DNA of 64,000 nt, taken from contig NZ_CP121445.1 of assembly GCF_029689925.1 (NCBI RefSeq), positions 4,510,501-4,574,500 of the forward strand, written 5' to 3'. Under the pieces are notes generated by a model. That model worked only from the letters and a program-made list of their open reading frames with translations. It was not told the DNA's origin and did not search any database. The position numbers and the translations under genes are program-made. Shown in pieces: positions 25,918 through 34,188 of the stretch. This DNA comes from Anaerocolumna sp. AGMB13025. Lineage in GTDB: Bacteria; Bacillota; Clostridia; Lachnospirales; Lachnospiraceae. Position 1 is the first letter of the stretch. Every line of letters begins with the position of its first letter.

Positions 25918-26861
25918 AATCTGACTATATCCTTTGCCACTATTTCCTCCGCATCCGCTGCCTTTCGAATCATATCTGCGATTCTGGCTTTCTGATCGCG
26001 TTCTGTGTTGTCCATTGCCGCAACGATTGTTCTTCGGATACGCCTCCACTCCCATCCGATTTTCCCTATTCTGGCGCTCATCGCTTCTAATTCCTGAAAC
26101 CCATATCGGTTATGTAACGCAGTTAACGTTTCTGAAAAATTTAGTCTTCTGGAACCGATATCCGTAATTTGATATATAATAGGTGCAAGCCAGATCATAT
26201 CTTCGTATCCTGCCATTTCTGCCTTTAGATCCACCTCACCCTCGAAGGTATCTGCAAATGCCCGGATACCATGAATTCCGCTGATGGTACCCTCCTGCAT
26301 CAAAATAATATCTGCTGCTTCTTTTAATAGTTTCTTCAGGTTAACCTCCTTTTTCTCTTCTCCCGCTTCTAGCAAGATACACTGTGTGTCTGCTATTTCA
26401 AAGTATTCATAGGGAAATACATTCACATTACTATTCACATAAGGGTCCAGACATCCATACCCTTCTTCTGTCAGACTGACTACCAGACAGTAGTGCTGTA
26501 AATGGTATTTTCTAAATACATCTTTCCAGGGTGCATAATAACCATCCATTTTAATAATGACCGGATTACCTTCTGCCAGGGAAGTCTGCAATACCTCTTT
26601 TTGCACCTTGGAATCACCGGATATCTCTTTGGTAGAGACACTTTCATACTCATAAAGACAATCCCAGGTATTATAAATTCCGCCACCAATACGGGATCCA
26701 AGAAGATTTGATTTCTGTTCTTCCGGGAGCAGGGTAAATCCCCAGTTTCTTGAAAACATCAACGCGTATTCTCTTTCCCAGGTTAACATCAAGGTGGCTA
26801 ATACATTCTCGATACAATTATAGTTTTCCTTACTGATAAATTTAAATTCCAGGTTAACCAT
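25899..26861 (-). CDS. BtrH-like papain-fold acyltransferase (second stand-alone copy)
   Basis: 320 residues. The N-terminal half matches the BtrH N-terminal domain, a cysteine-dependent transferase fold known from butirosin biosynthesis, where BtrH moves an acyl group from a carrier protein to an aminoglycoside. Candidate triad: Cys16 ('ENYNCIENVLATL'), His123 ('LQHYCLVV') and Asp139 ('GCLDPYV'), with the strand 'NPVIIKMDGYYAPW' before the His. The C-terminal half is helical and unassigned. It lies 18 bp behind its paralogue with a strong AAGGAGG site. In this cluster it may transfer the group loaded on the separate carrier protein. Function inferred. Confidence 0.75.
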   Translation of the reverse strand: MVNLEFKFISKENYNCIENVLATLMLTWEREYALMFSRNWGFTLLPEEQKSNLLGSRIGGGIYNTWDCLYEYESVSTKEISGDSKVQKEVLQTSLAEGNPVIIKMDGYYAPWKDVFRKYHLQHYCLVVSLTEEGYGCLDPYVNSNVNVFPYEYFEIADTQCILLEAGEEKKEVNLKKLLKEAADIILMQEGTISGIHGIRAFADTFEGEVDLKAEMAGYEDMIWLAPIIYQITDIGSRRLNFSETLTALHNRYGFQELEAMSARIGKIGWEWRRIRRTIVAAMDNTERDQKARIADMIRKAADAEEIVAKDIVRFLEKVN

Positions 26862-26879
26862 AGCCCCATAACCCCTCCT

Positions 26880-27824
26880 TTAATTCAGTTTTTGATTCAT
26901 GGCAATTGCCAGTGCTTCTTCTCTGTCCGCCAGCTGCAATACACCTGTAACAAATTCCGGCACCGCTTCCCTATTATGTTCACCTTTGGCAATAGAAACC
27001 AGTATTTCACGGGTTATTTCCCACTGTTCTCCGATTAGGTTCATTTCCCTGGACCAATCCTCCAGAAAGGGTTTATGATAGGTTACTGCAAGATAATGCA
27101 AAAGCTTTGCGTAATTTTTTCTTCTGAAAAATACCTCTGCTAATTGCATGAAGAGCGGGCAGTTATAGATCAGCACTTCAAAATTCTCAAGTTCCTTTGA
27201 GAGGTCTAAGCTGTCAGAGACTTCCTTTGCAAATTCGCGCATATCGTTAAAGGCATGATGCTTATTTTTTATCAGTTTCTGTACTGCATTACCCACCAGC
27301 ACTTCCGGAACTATAACCGGTTCCTCCACAAGGTGGGAAGTGATACATTTTGCTTTTGACAGAAAGAAAAGTTCTTTATTAAAAATATTAATTTTTCGAT
27401 TCCAGTAGGGATCTACCACACCAATTTTATCCTCACCCTCATCCTGCATTGCAATGACAAAATGCTTCAAATGAAGCTTCTGATATACATTGGTCCAGGG
27501 TACATAATATCCATCCAGCCATAAGACTACCGGACTATCCTTTTGCAGACTGGCTTTTAATATAGCGTACTGTTTCTCCATGTCAGAGGTAAAATGATAT
27601 TTCGTCTTAATGCCATGATTGAATTCCAGATTCCTCCAGGCATTATATTCTCCTGCTTCGACCCGATTCCCGATCTTTGCTGTTTTATCACCGGAATAAT
27701 AAGAAAAATCCCAGGCATCGGCAAACATTAACATATGTTCACGATGATAGCTTGTCGCTAAGCATTCAAGTACATCCTCAAGGCAGTTATAGGTATCCGT
27801 ATGCTTCGGTATAAAAGTATTCAT
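26880..27824 (-). CDS. BtrH-like papain-fold acyltransferase (first stand-alone copy)
   Basis: 314 residues, clearly paralogous to the next gene at low identity. Candidate triad: Cys14 ('TYNCLEDVLECLA'), His121 ('LHLKHFVIAMQ') and Asp138 ('GVVDPYW'), with 'SPVVLWLDGYYVPW' before the His. The C-terminal half is helical, as in the neighbour. It is the first gene of the second transcription unit of the cluster. Its leader contains a (TAA)n microsatellite 60 bp upstream of the ATG. A peptidase role is the main alternative, but the carrier protein and NRPS context favour acyl transfer. Confidence 0.75.
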   Translation of the reverse strand: MNTFIPKHTDTYNCLEDVLECLATSYHREHMLMFADAWDFSYYSGDKTAKIGNRVEAGEYNAWRNLEFNHGIKTKYHFTSDMEKQYAILKASLQKDSPVVLWLDGYYVPWTNVYQKLHLKHFVIAMQDEGEDKIGVVDPYWNRKINIFNKELFFLSKAKCITSHLVEEPVIVPEVLVGNAVQKLIKNKHHAFNDMREFAKEVSDSLDLSKELENFEVLIYNCPLFMQLAEVFFRRKNYAKLLHYLAVTYHKPFLEDWSREMNLIGEQWEITREILVSIAKGEHNREAVPEFVTGVLQLADREEALAIAMNQKLN

Positions 27825-27883
27825 ACATCGTTCCTTCCAATTCTTTTATGTGAAAATGAAACTACTAAGGAGTTTCTTTGGAA

Positions 27884-27932
<49 letters not shown>

Positions 27933-27981
27933 CGGGCGCGCTTAATTATCATATTTCTCTGTATTTTCATGCGTCATATGC

Positions 27982-28034
27982 GGCTGCCGGGGCAGCCATG
28001 CCAGGAAGTGTGAAGAAAAAAGAATCTTCACACT
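27982..28034 (-). terminator. Two hairpins ending the ligase operon
   Basis: AGTGTGAAGA / TCTTCACACT (28007-28034, perfect 10 bp) and GGCTGCC / GGCAGCC (27982-27997) lie between the PaaK-like gene and the BtrH-like operon. The first is A-rich in its loop, and either may terminate transcription from the 31.2-kb promoter. Confidence 0.6.
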
Positions 28035-28096
28035 GGAAGAACTCTTAAAATGAACACGAAGGATGCTCATTTCAAACTTCTTCCTTTTTTATTAGG

Positions 28097-28115
28097 GATG
28101 CCGTAACGCGGCATC
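28097..28115. repeat. ATGCCG/CGGCAT hairpin with shared flank
   Basis: GATGCCG-N5-CGGCATC overlaps the stop codon of the PaaK-like gene. A similar hairpin followed by the 14-base motif AGTTCTTCCAGTGT occurs at 40209-40259, and the same motif lies at 28043-28030 on the opposite strand here, so the two sites share a small repeat. Confidence 0.45.
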
Positions 28116-29301
28116 ATATTTGGACGTGTGAATAAAATATTTTCATTTTTCCGGATGGTAAAGGGGCTATCACATCAACATACTCATAATGAACGATTAC
28201 ATCATTCCCAAGGCCGCTTTTAATATGTTTGGTCATGATCTCCGACATCTCTTCCCGAAACCCTTTTCCTTTTTGTATTCGTATTAGAAATTCTCTTAAA
28301 GCGATCTGTTCCGCACGGAATCCATCCACACAGTCTCCATAACGGTCAATTAGTTTATAGATTCCTCTCTTAAAGAATAACTCACCTAAGATATCTTCTG
28401 TTCCAACAATAATATCCGCTGTTCTTCCGCCTAACAAGGTTAGGACCTGGGAGGTCTCCCCACATTCGCACTGCTCTATGGTTACCTTTCCATAATCCTG
28501 GATATTATATCTTACTAAGGGCATTAATTTATTATAAAAACTTGTTATTGTTATTTCACCGATGTCTTTATCCTCGAATTGCTGCTTAGGTCTTCTGGTC
28601 TCTGCATAAAATAAATTATTCTGGACATGAAGTTTCCCGCAGGTACATTCATAGGCAATGCACCAGCTTTCCATAATTCCATAATGATTAATTGTCTTTG
28701 CTCCAAATACTTTTTCTACCAGTTGCCTCTGCTCTTTTGTTGCATATTCCCCAGCTAATTCGAGGAATTTTATGCTTCCATAGGTATACGGGACTTCACC
28801 CTCTTCAATCAGTTTTGCATATCTTACAAAACTGGAGATAGGACCAGACAGCCATCTGGGGTTTAGATCCATTAACCGCTTAAAGCATTTAATCATATTG
28901 TTTTTCTCAAAATTCAGCAGATTTCCAACTTTACGGTAAGTGTTTTTATCGTAAAGATAAATATAATTATTGATATCTGCTTCTTTGTCCCATTGATGTC
29001 TTCTTTTCCAAACGTTAATCCCGGCTGTCGTCCGTTCGGCACTTGTTTTTACACAATTAACCGGTTTTCCGGTTGAACCGCTGGTAAATTCGCTGAATTG
29101 GGGTAAGGTAATCTTTGACAGATATTCACTGTAATGTTCTCTTATGTCCTGTTTCGTGATAACCGGTAATTTATAAAATATGGATTCGATGTTACTGTCT
29201 AAGTCTATCTGGTTTTTTTGAATAATATCATGATAAAAGTCATTCTTCTCATCCAAGAATTTTAATAACTTACGTATTTCTTTTTCCTTTTGGATTAACA
29301 T
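28114..29301 (-). CDS. PaaK/CapK-like adenylate-forming ligase
   Basis: 395 residues. The AMP-binding loop is 'FTSGSTGKPV' (about 91-100). Further family features are 'INHYGIMESWCIAYEC', 'LVRYNIQDYG' (Tyr-Arg/Asn-x-x-Asp motif) and a C-terminal 'PLPSGKMKIF' with the expected catalytic Lys. A Cys-rich 'CTCGKLH' and 'CECGET' pair is typical of the phenylacetate-CoA-ligase/CapK group and may bind zinc. It overlaps the carrier protein gene by 7 bp. It should activate a carboxylic acid, either for thioester formation on that carrier or for coupling. The substrate is unknown. Confidence 0.85.
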   Translation of the reverse strand: MLIQKEKEIRKLLKFLDEKNDFYHDIIQKNQIDLDSNIESIFYKLPVITKQDIREHYSEYLSKITLPQFSEFTSGSTGKPVNCVKTSAERTTAGINVWKRRHQWDKEADINNYIYLYDKNTYRKVGNLLNFEKNNMIKCFKRLMDLNPRWLSGPISSFVRYAKLIEEGEVPYTYGSIKFLELAGEYATKEQRQLVEKVFGAKTINHYGIMESWCIAYECTCGKLHVQNNLFYAETRRPKQQFEDKDIGEITITSFYNKLMPLVRYNIQDYGKVTIEQCECGETSQVLTLLGGRTADIIVGTEDILGELFFKRGIYKLIDRYGDCVDGFRAEQIALREFLIRIQKGKGFREEMSEIMTKHIKSGLGNDVIVHYEYVDVIAPLPSGKMKIFYSHVQI

Positions 29302-29564
29302 ACAGTGCCACCTGCTACTGCTACCGTTTTTTCAATAAATTCTCTTAGTAATCCATAGTTTTGCACAAGTTCAACCAAAGAATCTTCATTTTCAATCACA
29401 ATAGCGAACTCATCTTCAATGCTGCTGATTAAGCGTAACACTTGAATCGAATCAAATAATAAATCATTAATTAAATCGGTATCCTCTTCTATGTCCTCCA
29501 GATCAATTCCAATTCTCATAGTATTTAAAATAATAGATTTTAATCTTTTATCTACTGTATTCAT
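29295..29564 (-). CDS. Stand-alone acyl/peptidyl carrier protein
   Basis: About 89 residues from the ATG at 29564; a longer frame begins at 29597. The phosphopantetheine site is 'LLFDSIQVLRLI', with Ser39 in the shortened numbering, inside an acidic four-helix carrier fold ('IDLEDIEEDTDLINDL' before, 'EDEFAIVIENEDSL' after). It needs a phosphopantetheinyl transferase, which is not in this window. Genes for adenylate-forming enzymes lie on both sides, so it is the probable acceptor for the activated acid and the donor for the BtrH-like proteins. Confidence 0.85.
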   Translation of the reverse strand: MNTVDKRLKSIILNTMRIGIDLEDIEEDTDLINDLLFDSIQVLRLISSIEDEFAIVIENEDSLVELVQNYGLLREFIEKTVAVAGGTVC

Positions 29565-29653
29565 TCTTAACCATTTCCTATTGCAAACCTGCTGCAATAC
29601 CGCCGCAATGATAGGTTTATGGAATCCAATGCGGCACCCTTTCTGTATTATTT

Positions 29654-31156
29654 TTATATTCCCTCAAATACCTGTTTTCGCATAATCTTGTTACTCACTG
29701 TTTTCTCAAGTTCCTTTACCTGATATATTCTTCCCGGAACCTTATAATCTTCCAGCGCTTTATTACAATGCTTAAGGACTTGAAAGAGCTTTAATTCTTC
29801 CCCATCAGAAACAACGTATGCAACGATCTCCTCACCAACAAGATCATCTGCTTCTCCTCTGACAAGCACTTCTTTCATTCCCGGATATCCCATTAGTACG
29901 GCTTCGATTTCTTCCGGATATATGTTCTTACCGCTCTTGATAATCATATTATCCTTTCTTCCTTTTACATATAAATATCCATCCGAATCTAACCATCCCA
30001 AATCCCCTGTTAATAGATATCCATCCACTAATGTCTGCTTCGTCTTTTCTTCGTTTTTATAGTATCCCATCATGACATTGGGCCCTTTTACATAAATCTC
30101 CCCTTGTTCATAGGCCCTTGCTTCTTGTTTATCAACCATAATTTTGACTTCTATTCCTTTTAGCGGAATGCCGCTGGAACCCTCTTTGGATAATAAGTCC
30201 TCTCTCTTAATATAAGTCACTCTTGGTGAAGCTTCCGTAAGTCCATAGGAATAGATTAAGTTTACCTTAGGGAATTTATCAGCTAATTCCCTTATTTTAC
30301 TGATCGCCATACTTGCGCCATAAAAATTAATGATCCGTAAGGAATTCATATCGAATTTATTAAATTCACTATGCGTTATCATAGCAGTTAAAATAGTGGG
30401 AACACCAAACAGGACGCTTATCTTATGCCTTGAAATGGTATCCATAATACTGGCTGCGGTAATAAAGCCTACCTGTATATGAAGTAAACAGCCGTTATGT
30501 ATCGATACCAGCATCTCTCCGGTAATACTTGAGGAGTGATTGATATTTTTCATTAGTAATACCTTATCCTCACAGGTTAATGACAAATATTCGGAAATGG
30601 CTGTTACATTACTTAATATATTACTGTCGGAAAGCATAATACCTTTTGGAAGATTCGTAGTACCGGAAGAAAACAGAATCATACCGGGATTTTTCCCTTT
30701 ATAATATGGTGCAGGTCTGAATCCAGGTTTATAATCAATGGAATCTATTGTAACTGTGCTGCCATTGTCTTCTATATAAAGTACCTTTTCTAAATAATTT
30801 ACTGACCCTTCTAAGGCAGCATCTATTTTTTTCTTATACTTCTTCAAGGTCAGAATGCAGGTGATTTCATAATGCTCAATTATGCTTTTTAACTTGCTTT
30901 CTCCCATATTCATATATACTGGAATGATAGTTCCCCCAGCTTTGTTAATTGCAAAAAAACTCTCCACAAACTCCATGCTGTTGTCCATTGCTAGGAGTAT
31001 ATTATTGCCTGCGCATCCTTTGTATTTTTTTAATTCTTTCGCTATGTAATCAACCATATTGCTTAGTTCAGAATACGTCTTTACGTTACCATTGCAAATA
31101 ACCGCTGTCTTATTATTCCACTTTTTTACCGCGTCATCTAATAAGTCATAGATCAT
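29654..31156 (-). CDS. AMP-dependent acyl ligase
   Basis: 500 residues, full length for the ANL superfamily. The P-loop is 'ILFSSGTTNLPKGIML', the A5 motif 'YSYGLTEASPRVTY', A7 'LLTGDLGWLDSDGYLYVKGR', A8 'KSGKNIYPEEIEAVL', and the catalytic Lys near the end is 'VSNKIMRK'. It adenylates a carboxylate and transfers it to CoA or a carrier protein. It is the first gene behind a consensus promoter (31229-31201), with GGAGGGTGAATA before the ATG. With the carrier protein next door, loading of a starter acyl group is the most economical role. Confidence 0.88.
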   Translation of the reverse strand: MIYDLLDDAVKKWNNKTAVICNGNVKTYSELSNMVDYIAKELKKYKGCAGNNILLAMDNSMEFVESFFAINKAGGTIIPVYMNMGESKLKSIIEHYEITCILTLKKYKKKIDAALEGSVNYLEKVLYIEDNGSTVTIDSIDYKPGFRPAPYYKGKNPGMILFSSGTTNLPKGIMLSDSNILSNVTAISEYLSLTCEDKVLLMKNINHSSSITGEMLVSIHNGCLLHIQVGFITAASIMDTISRHKISVLFGVPTILTAMITHSEFNKFDMNSLRIINFYGASMAISKIRELADKFPKVNLIYSYGLTEASPRVTYIKREDLLSKEGSSGIPLKGIEVKIMVDKQEARAYEQGEIYVKGPNVMMGYYKNEEKTKQTLVDGYLLTGDLGWLDSDGYLYVKGRKDNMIIKSGKNIYPEEIEAVLMGYPGMKEVLVRGEADDLVGEEIVAYVVSDGEELKLFQVLKHCNKALEDYKVPGRIYQVKELEKTVSNKIMRKQVFEGI

Positions 31157-31200
31157 TATTCACCCTCCAATATCAAACTGGCATATTTTCTTTTTACCCA

Positions 31201-31229
31201 ATTTTACTTTTATTTACATAATATGTCAA
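31201..31229 (-). promoter_or_regulatory. Consensus sigma-A promoter of the ligase-carrier operon
   Basis: TTGACA (31229-31224), 17-bp spacer, TAAAAT (31206-31201) on the minus strand, about 45 bp upstream of the acyl ligase ATG. Confidence 0.85.
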
Positions 31230-31350
31230 CCATTTTTTGTTATTTTTACCCTTATTTTGTAATTTTTTGAAGATATTCTCTAATGCTACACTCTGTATCA
31301 ACAATAGAAAATGAAAGAAAAAGAATAGAAAAAATAGTAAAAAAAATTAA

Positions 31351-31379
31351 GCCCTCCGGCAACAAGTTTACCGAAGAGC
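31351..31379 (-). terminator. Terminator of the AraC regulator gene
   Basis: On the minus strand GCTCTTCGG pairs with CCGGAGGGC (two G-U pairs), followed by TTAATTTTTTTTAC. It insulates the regulator from the cluster promoter. Confidence 0.75.
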
Positions 31380-31492
31380 TTTATATTTATATTAGAAAGG
31401 AAGTAAACAGTCGTTATGATAACTGTTTTTCAGTATTAAAATTCACTTTTAAAACACTCTCAAATAAGGACAGAAACCAGAAAAAAATCATT

Positions 31493-32410
31493 TCACCCGA
31501 TGTGGCGGTTTCTAAAATCAACAGGACTCACACCAGTCTGTACCTTGAAAAATTTTGTAAAACTGGATGGCTGTTCAAATCCAAGTTTATCGGCGATACA
31601 ATAGATTGGCTCTTTTGTCGTCAGCAATAATTTCCTGGCAAGTTCTAAAACCTGAAGCTTTATATACTCCTGTGCCGTTTTTCCGGTTTCCTTTTTTAGC
31701 AGATCGGAAAGATAATTCGGAGAATATCCCATGGCTCCGGCAAGACCTTTTACGCTTGGCATTCCCAAGTGTTCGATTGCCTCTTCCGTACATTGTTCTT
31801 TCAATAGCATCTCAAACTTGGAGACGGTTTCTTTACATACAACATTTCTTGTAATAAACTGCCTGCCGTAAAAGCGCCTGGAGTAGTTTAAAAGGACTTC
31901 CAGATTGGATACAATTAAGTCATTACTGTAGACATCCAGATTCTGGCTGTACTCGGCTTGTATATTTGCAACGATTTGCTCAACGATTTCTTTTTCAGTA
32001 TCTGACAGATGAAGTGCTTCGATTGCATCGTATTCAAAAAAGCTGTATTCGGACATTTTATTCCAAAGAGAAGTTCCCCTTATTAAGTCAGGATGAAAAC
32101 AAAGCATCCAACCGCTTGCTTTTCCTTTATCATACGTTCCGCTCGGAACAAGCACCTGTCCCGGGGCGGTGAAAATCAGACTGCCTTCATGAAAATCAAA
32201 GTACTTTCTTCCATACATAAGGTCACAGTCAAAGTCATTCTTTAAGGAAATCATGTAATAATTCAGCATAAAAGACATGTTGCTATATTCAATATCTGGT
32301 TTTACATTATCTGCACCAATTAAAGAAATCAAAGGATGCTTTGGCTTTTCACATCCCAGTAGTTCATGTAAAATTGAAATAGAATCAACATTTATCATAA
32401 TTATACCCAT
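31493..32410 (-). CDS. AraC-family transcriptional regulator
   Basis: About 305 residues. An N-terminal cupin-like sensing domain ('GSLIFTAPGQVLVPSG') is followed by two helix-turn-helix motifs: 'VKGLAGAMGYSPNYLSDLLKKETGKTAQEYI', then 'IYCIADKLGFEQPSSFTKFFKVQTGVSPVDFR'. The start is uncertain; ATGs at 32410 and 32398 both lack a clear ribosome site, and a GTG at 32443 falls inside structured element B. It is the last gene before the biosynthetic cluster on the same strand and is its likely regulator. It could instead control the aldo/keto reductase upstream. Confidence 0.85.
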   Translation of the reverse strand: MGIIMINVDSISILHELLGCEKPKHPLISLIGADNVKPDIEYSNMSFMLNYYMISLKNDFDCDLMYGRKYFDFHEGSLIFTAPGQVLVPSGTYDKGKASGWMLCFHPDLIRGTSLWNKMSEYSFFEYDAIEALHLSDTEKEIVEQIVANIQAEYSQNLDVYSNDLIVSNLEVLLNYSRRFYGRQFITRNVVCKETVSKFEMLLKEQCTEEAIEHLGMPSVKGLAGAMGYSPNYLSDLLKKETGKTAQEYIKLQVLELARKLLLTTKEPIYCIADKLGFEQPSSFTKFFKVQTGVSPVDFRNRHIG

Positions 32411-32421
32411 TGCATATCGTA

Positions 32422-32480
32422 AGCCTGCTTGCGATACTGCCACAAATAAGCAGGCTGAAAGAATCGATTTGTGGCATCCT
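32422..32480 (-). repeat. Pseudoknot-type leader element, copy B
   Basis: Two interleaved perfect inverted repeats: AGCCTGCTT (32422-32430) with AAGCAGGCT (32448-32456), and TGCCACAAAT (32438-32447) with ATTTGTGGCA (32467-32476). They form an H-type pseudoknot on either strand. Sequence blocks GAAAGAATC and GCGATACTGCCAC are shared with copies A and C. It sits immediately upstream of the AraC gene. Confidence 0.7.
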
Positions 32481-32595
32481 TTTTTTATTTATATTTTCTT
32501 TCAACCTTTGATCTCATCAATCTTGTCCAAAGCAGTCTGTCTCATCGGATTCAAGATATCTCTATCATATTTTATTATCTGAACTTAAACTCAGG

Positions 32596-33765
32596 TCAGC
32601 CCTCAAGCTTCATAAACCTTTTTATGAAGAAACGAAGTGGTTTATAGTATATGCCTTCCATTGATTTTGTAACCTGCGTCAGTTCCTCTCTGATTTTAAT
32701 ATGCTGAGGGCAATGACTTTCACATTTACCGCATTTTACACAAAGTGATGCATTATGAGTCTGATTCTTGATGCTGGTCTGCATAACATATTTTGCAACA
32801 GCCATAAACCTGCCTTCAATTTCCCGGTCATTGTAACAGGAAAAGCAAGTCGGTATATCTACCCCTTTTGGACATGGCATGCAGTAATTGCAGCCGGTGC
32901 AGGGTATTTTTATCTTTTCACTGAGTATCTGCCTTACTTTTTTAAACAACTCAAAATCAGCATCCGTAAAAGCACCCACTTCTGTATCGGAAGCTACTCT
33001 TATGTTCTCTTTTATCATTTCCATTGAATTCATTCCGGACAATACCACAGTAACCTCCGGCTGGTTCCATAACCAGCGGAAAGCCCATTCTGCCGGTGAT
33101 CTTTTAACATAGGCTTTATCCCAGATATCATAAACTTCCTTGGGAAGATTTGTTACTAACTTTCCTCCCCGAAGAGGTTCCATTACCATAACCGGAAGAC
33201 CTTTTGCTGCTGCATATTGAATGCCGCTTACTCCGGCCTGGTTATTTTCATCCAGGTAATTATATTGAAGAAGACAGAATTCCCAGTCATAGGCATCTAC
33301 CAGGGTGATAAATTCATCCCTGCCGCCGTGGTAAGAGAAGCCGATGTTTATAATCTGGCCTTTTTGCTTTTTATCTTTTATCCATTTATCCACTCCGATT
33401 TTTAATAGCCGGTTCCAGGTAGTGATATCCGGAAGCATATGTATGAGATAATAATCAATGTGGTCTGTTTGCAGCCTTTCTAATTCCGTATTGAAAATAC
33501 GATCAAAATCTTCATATTTCTTTATGGTATGGGGCGGCATTTTCGTTGCGATTTTAACCCGGTACCGATATCCCTTTTTGAGAACCCGTCCTAAAGCAGC
33601 CTCACTGCCCGGATACAGATATGCTGTATCAAAGTAATTAACTCCTTGCTCTATTGCGTATATTATCTGTTTTTCTGCCTCTTTTTCATCTCTGGCAAAT
33701 CTCATACAGCCAAAACCCAAGGCTGAGAGTTTATCATTATTTTTTGGATTAACCCGGTAATTCAT
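32596..33765 (-). CDS. Aldo/keto reductase with two 4Fe-4S clusters
   Basis: About 389 residues from the ATG at 33765, which has AAAGGAG ten bases upstream (a longer frame starts at 33795). The AKR barrel has 'GVNYFDTAYLYPGSE', 'KIATKMP' and 'DYYLIHM', giving the Asp-Tyr-Lys-His set. A C-terminal ferredoxin-like extension has 'CTGCNYCMPCPKGV' and 'CVKCGKCESHCPQHI'. This fused type is common in Clostridia and is thought to reduce carbonyls with electrons from NAD(P)H and iron-sulphur centres. The substrate is unknown. It stands as a single transcription unit. Confidence 0.9.
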   Translation of the reverse strand: MNYRVNPKNNDKLSALGFGCMRFARDEKEAEKQIIYAIEQGVNYFDTAYLYPGSEAALGRVLKKGYRYRVKIATKMPPHTIKKYEDFDRIFNTELERLQTDHIDYYLIHMLPDITTWNRLLKIGVDKWIKDKKQKGQIINIGFSYHGGRDEFITLVDAYDWEFCLLQYNYLDENNQAGVSGIQYAAAKGLPVMVMEPLRGGKLVTNLPKEVYDIWDKAYVKRSPAEWAFRWLWNQPEVTVVLSGMNSMEMIKENIRVASDTEVGAFTDADFELFKKVRQILSEKIKIPCTGCNYCMPCPKGVDIPTCFSCYNDREIEGRFMAVAKYVMQTSIKNQTHNASLCVKCGKCESHCPQHIKIREELTQVTKSMEGIYYKPLRFFIKRFMKLEG

Positions 33766-34188
33766 ATTATTTACACTCCTTTTTCCCTGATTCATTGATT
33801 GAACTAGCCTTGCATTCTGTCCAATTTATAAACCGCCTGTTTATTTCTTTCTTATCCTGTAGCTTTAAACGACAGATTTTTATGTATCGCTTATTATACA
33901 TCTCATATTATACCTTCTATATTTTATTTATCACATATCCAAATCAACGATTTCCTTGTGCGAATTACAGGGATTTCTTATGTAATTTTTCCTGCTTTTT
34001 AATGAAACTGCCTTTAAAATTAAGAATAACCGCATTAATGAGAGTTATACCAAATAGTACAGACCACTCTCTTATTAAGACGGTTACAGCTTTATACTAC
34101 ACCAATTCTTTTCTATCAATTGTATCCATATACTCTCCACTCATTATAAACTTAACGTGCCTGTTGGAGGCTTTAAGGATCTCAATAT
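33766..34188. other. Intergenic stretch
   Basis: About 420 bp between the reductase and the GltD-like gene. I see no convincing gene, repeat or RNA. It must hold the promoter of the reductase gene, but no consensus pair stands out. Confidence 0.5.

Noticed and set aside
31283-31630. 115-codon plus-strand frame
   Set aside because: It overlaps the AraC gene and its terminator, is Lys-rich and has no ribosome site.
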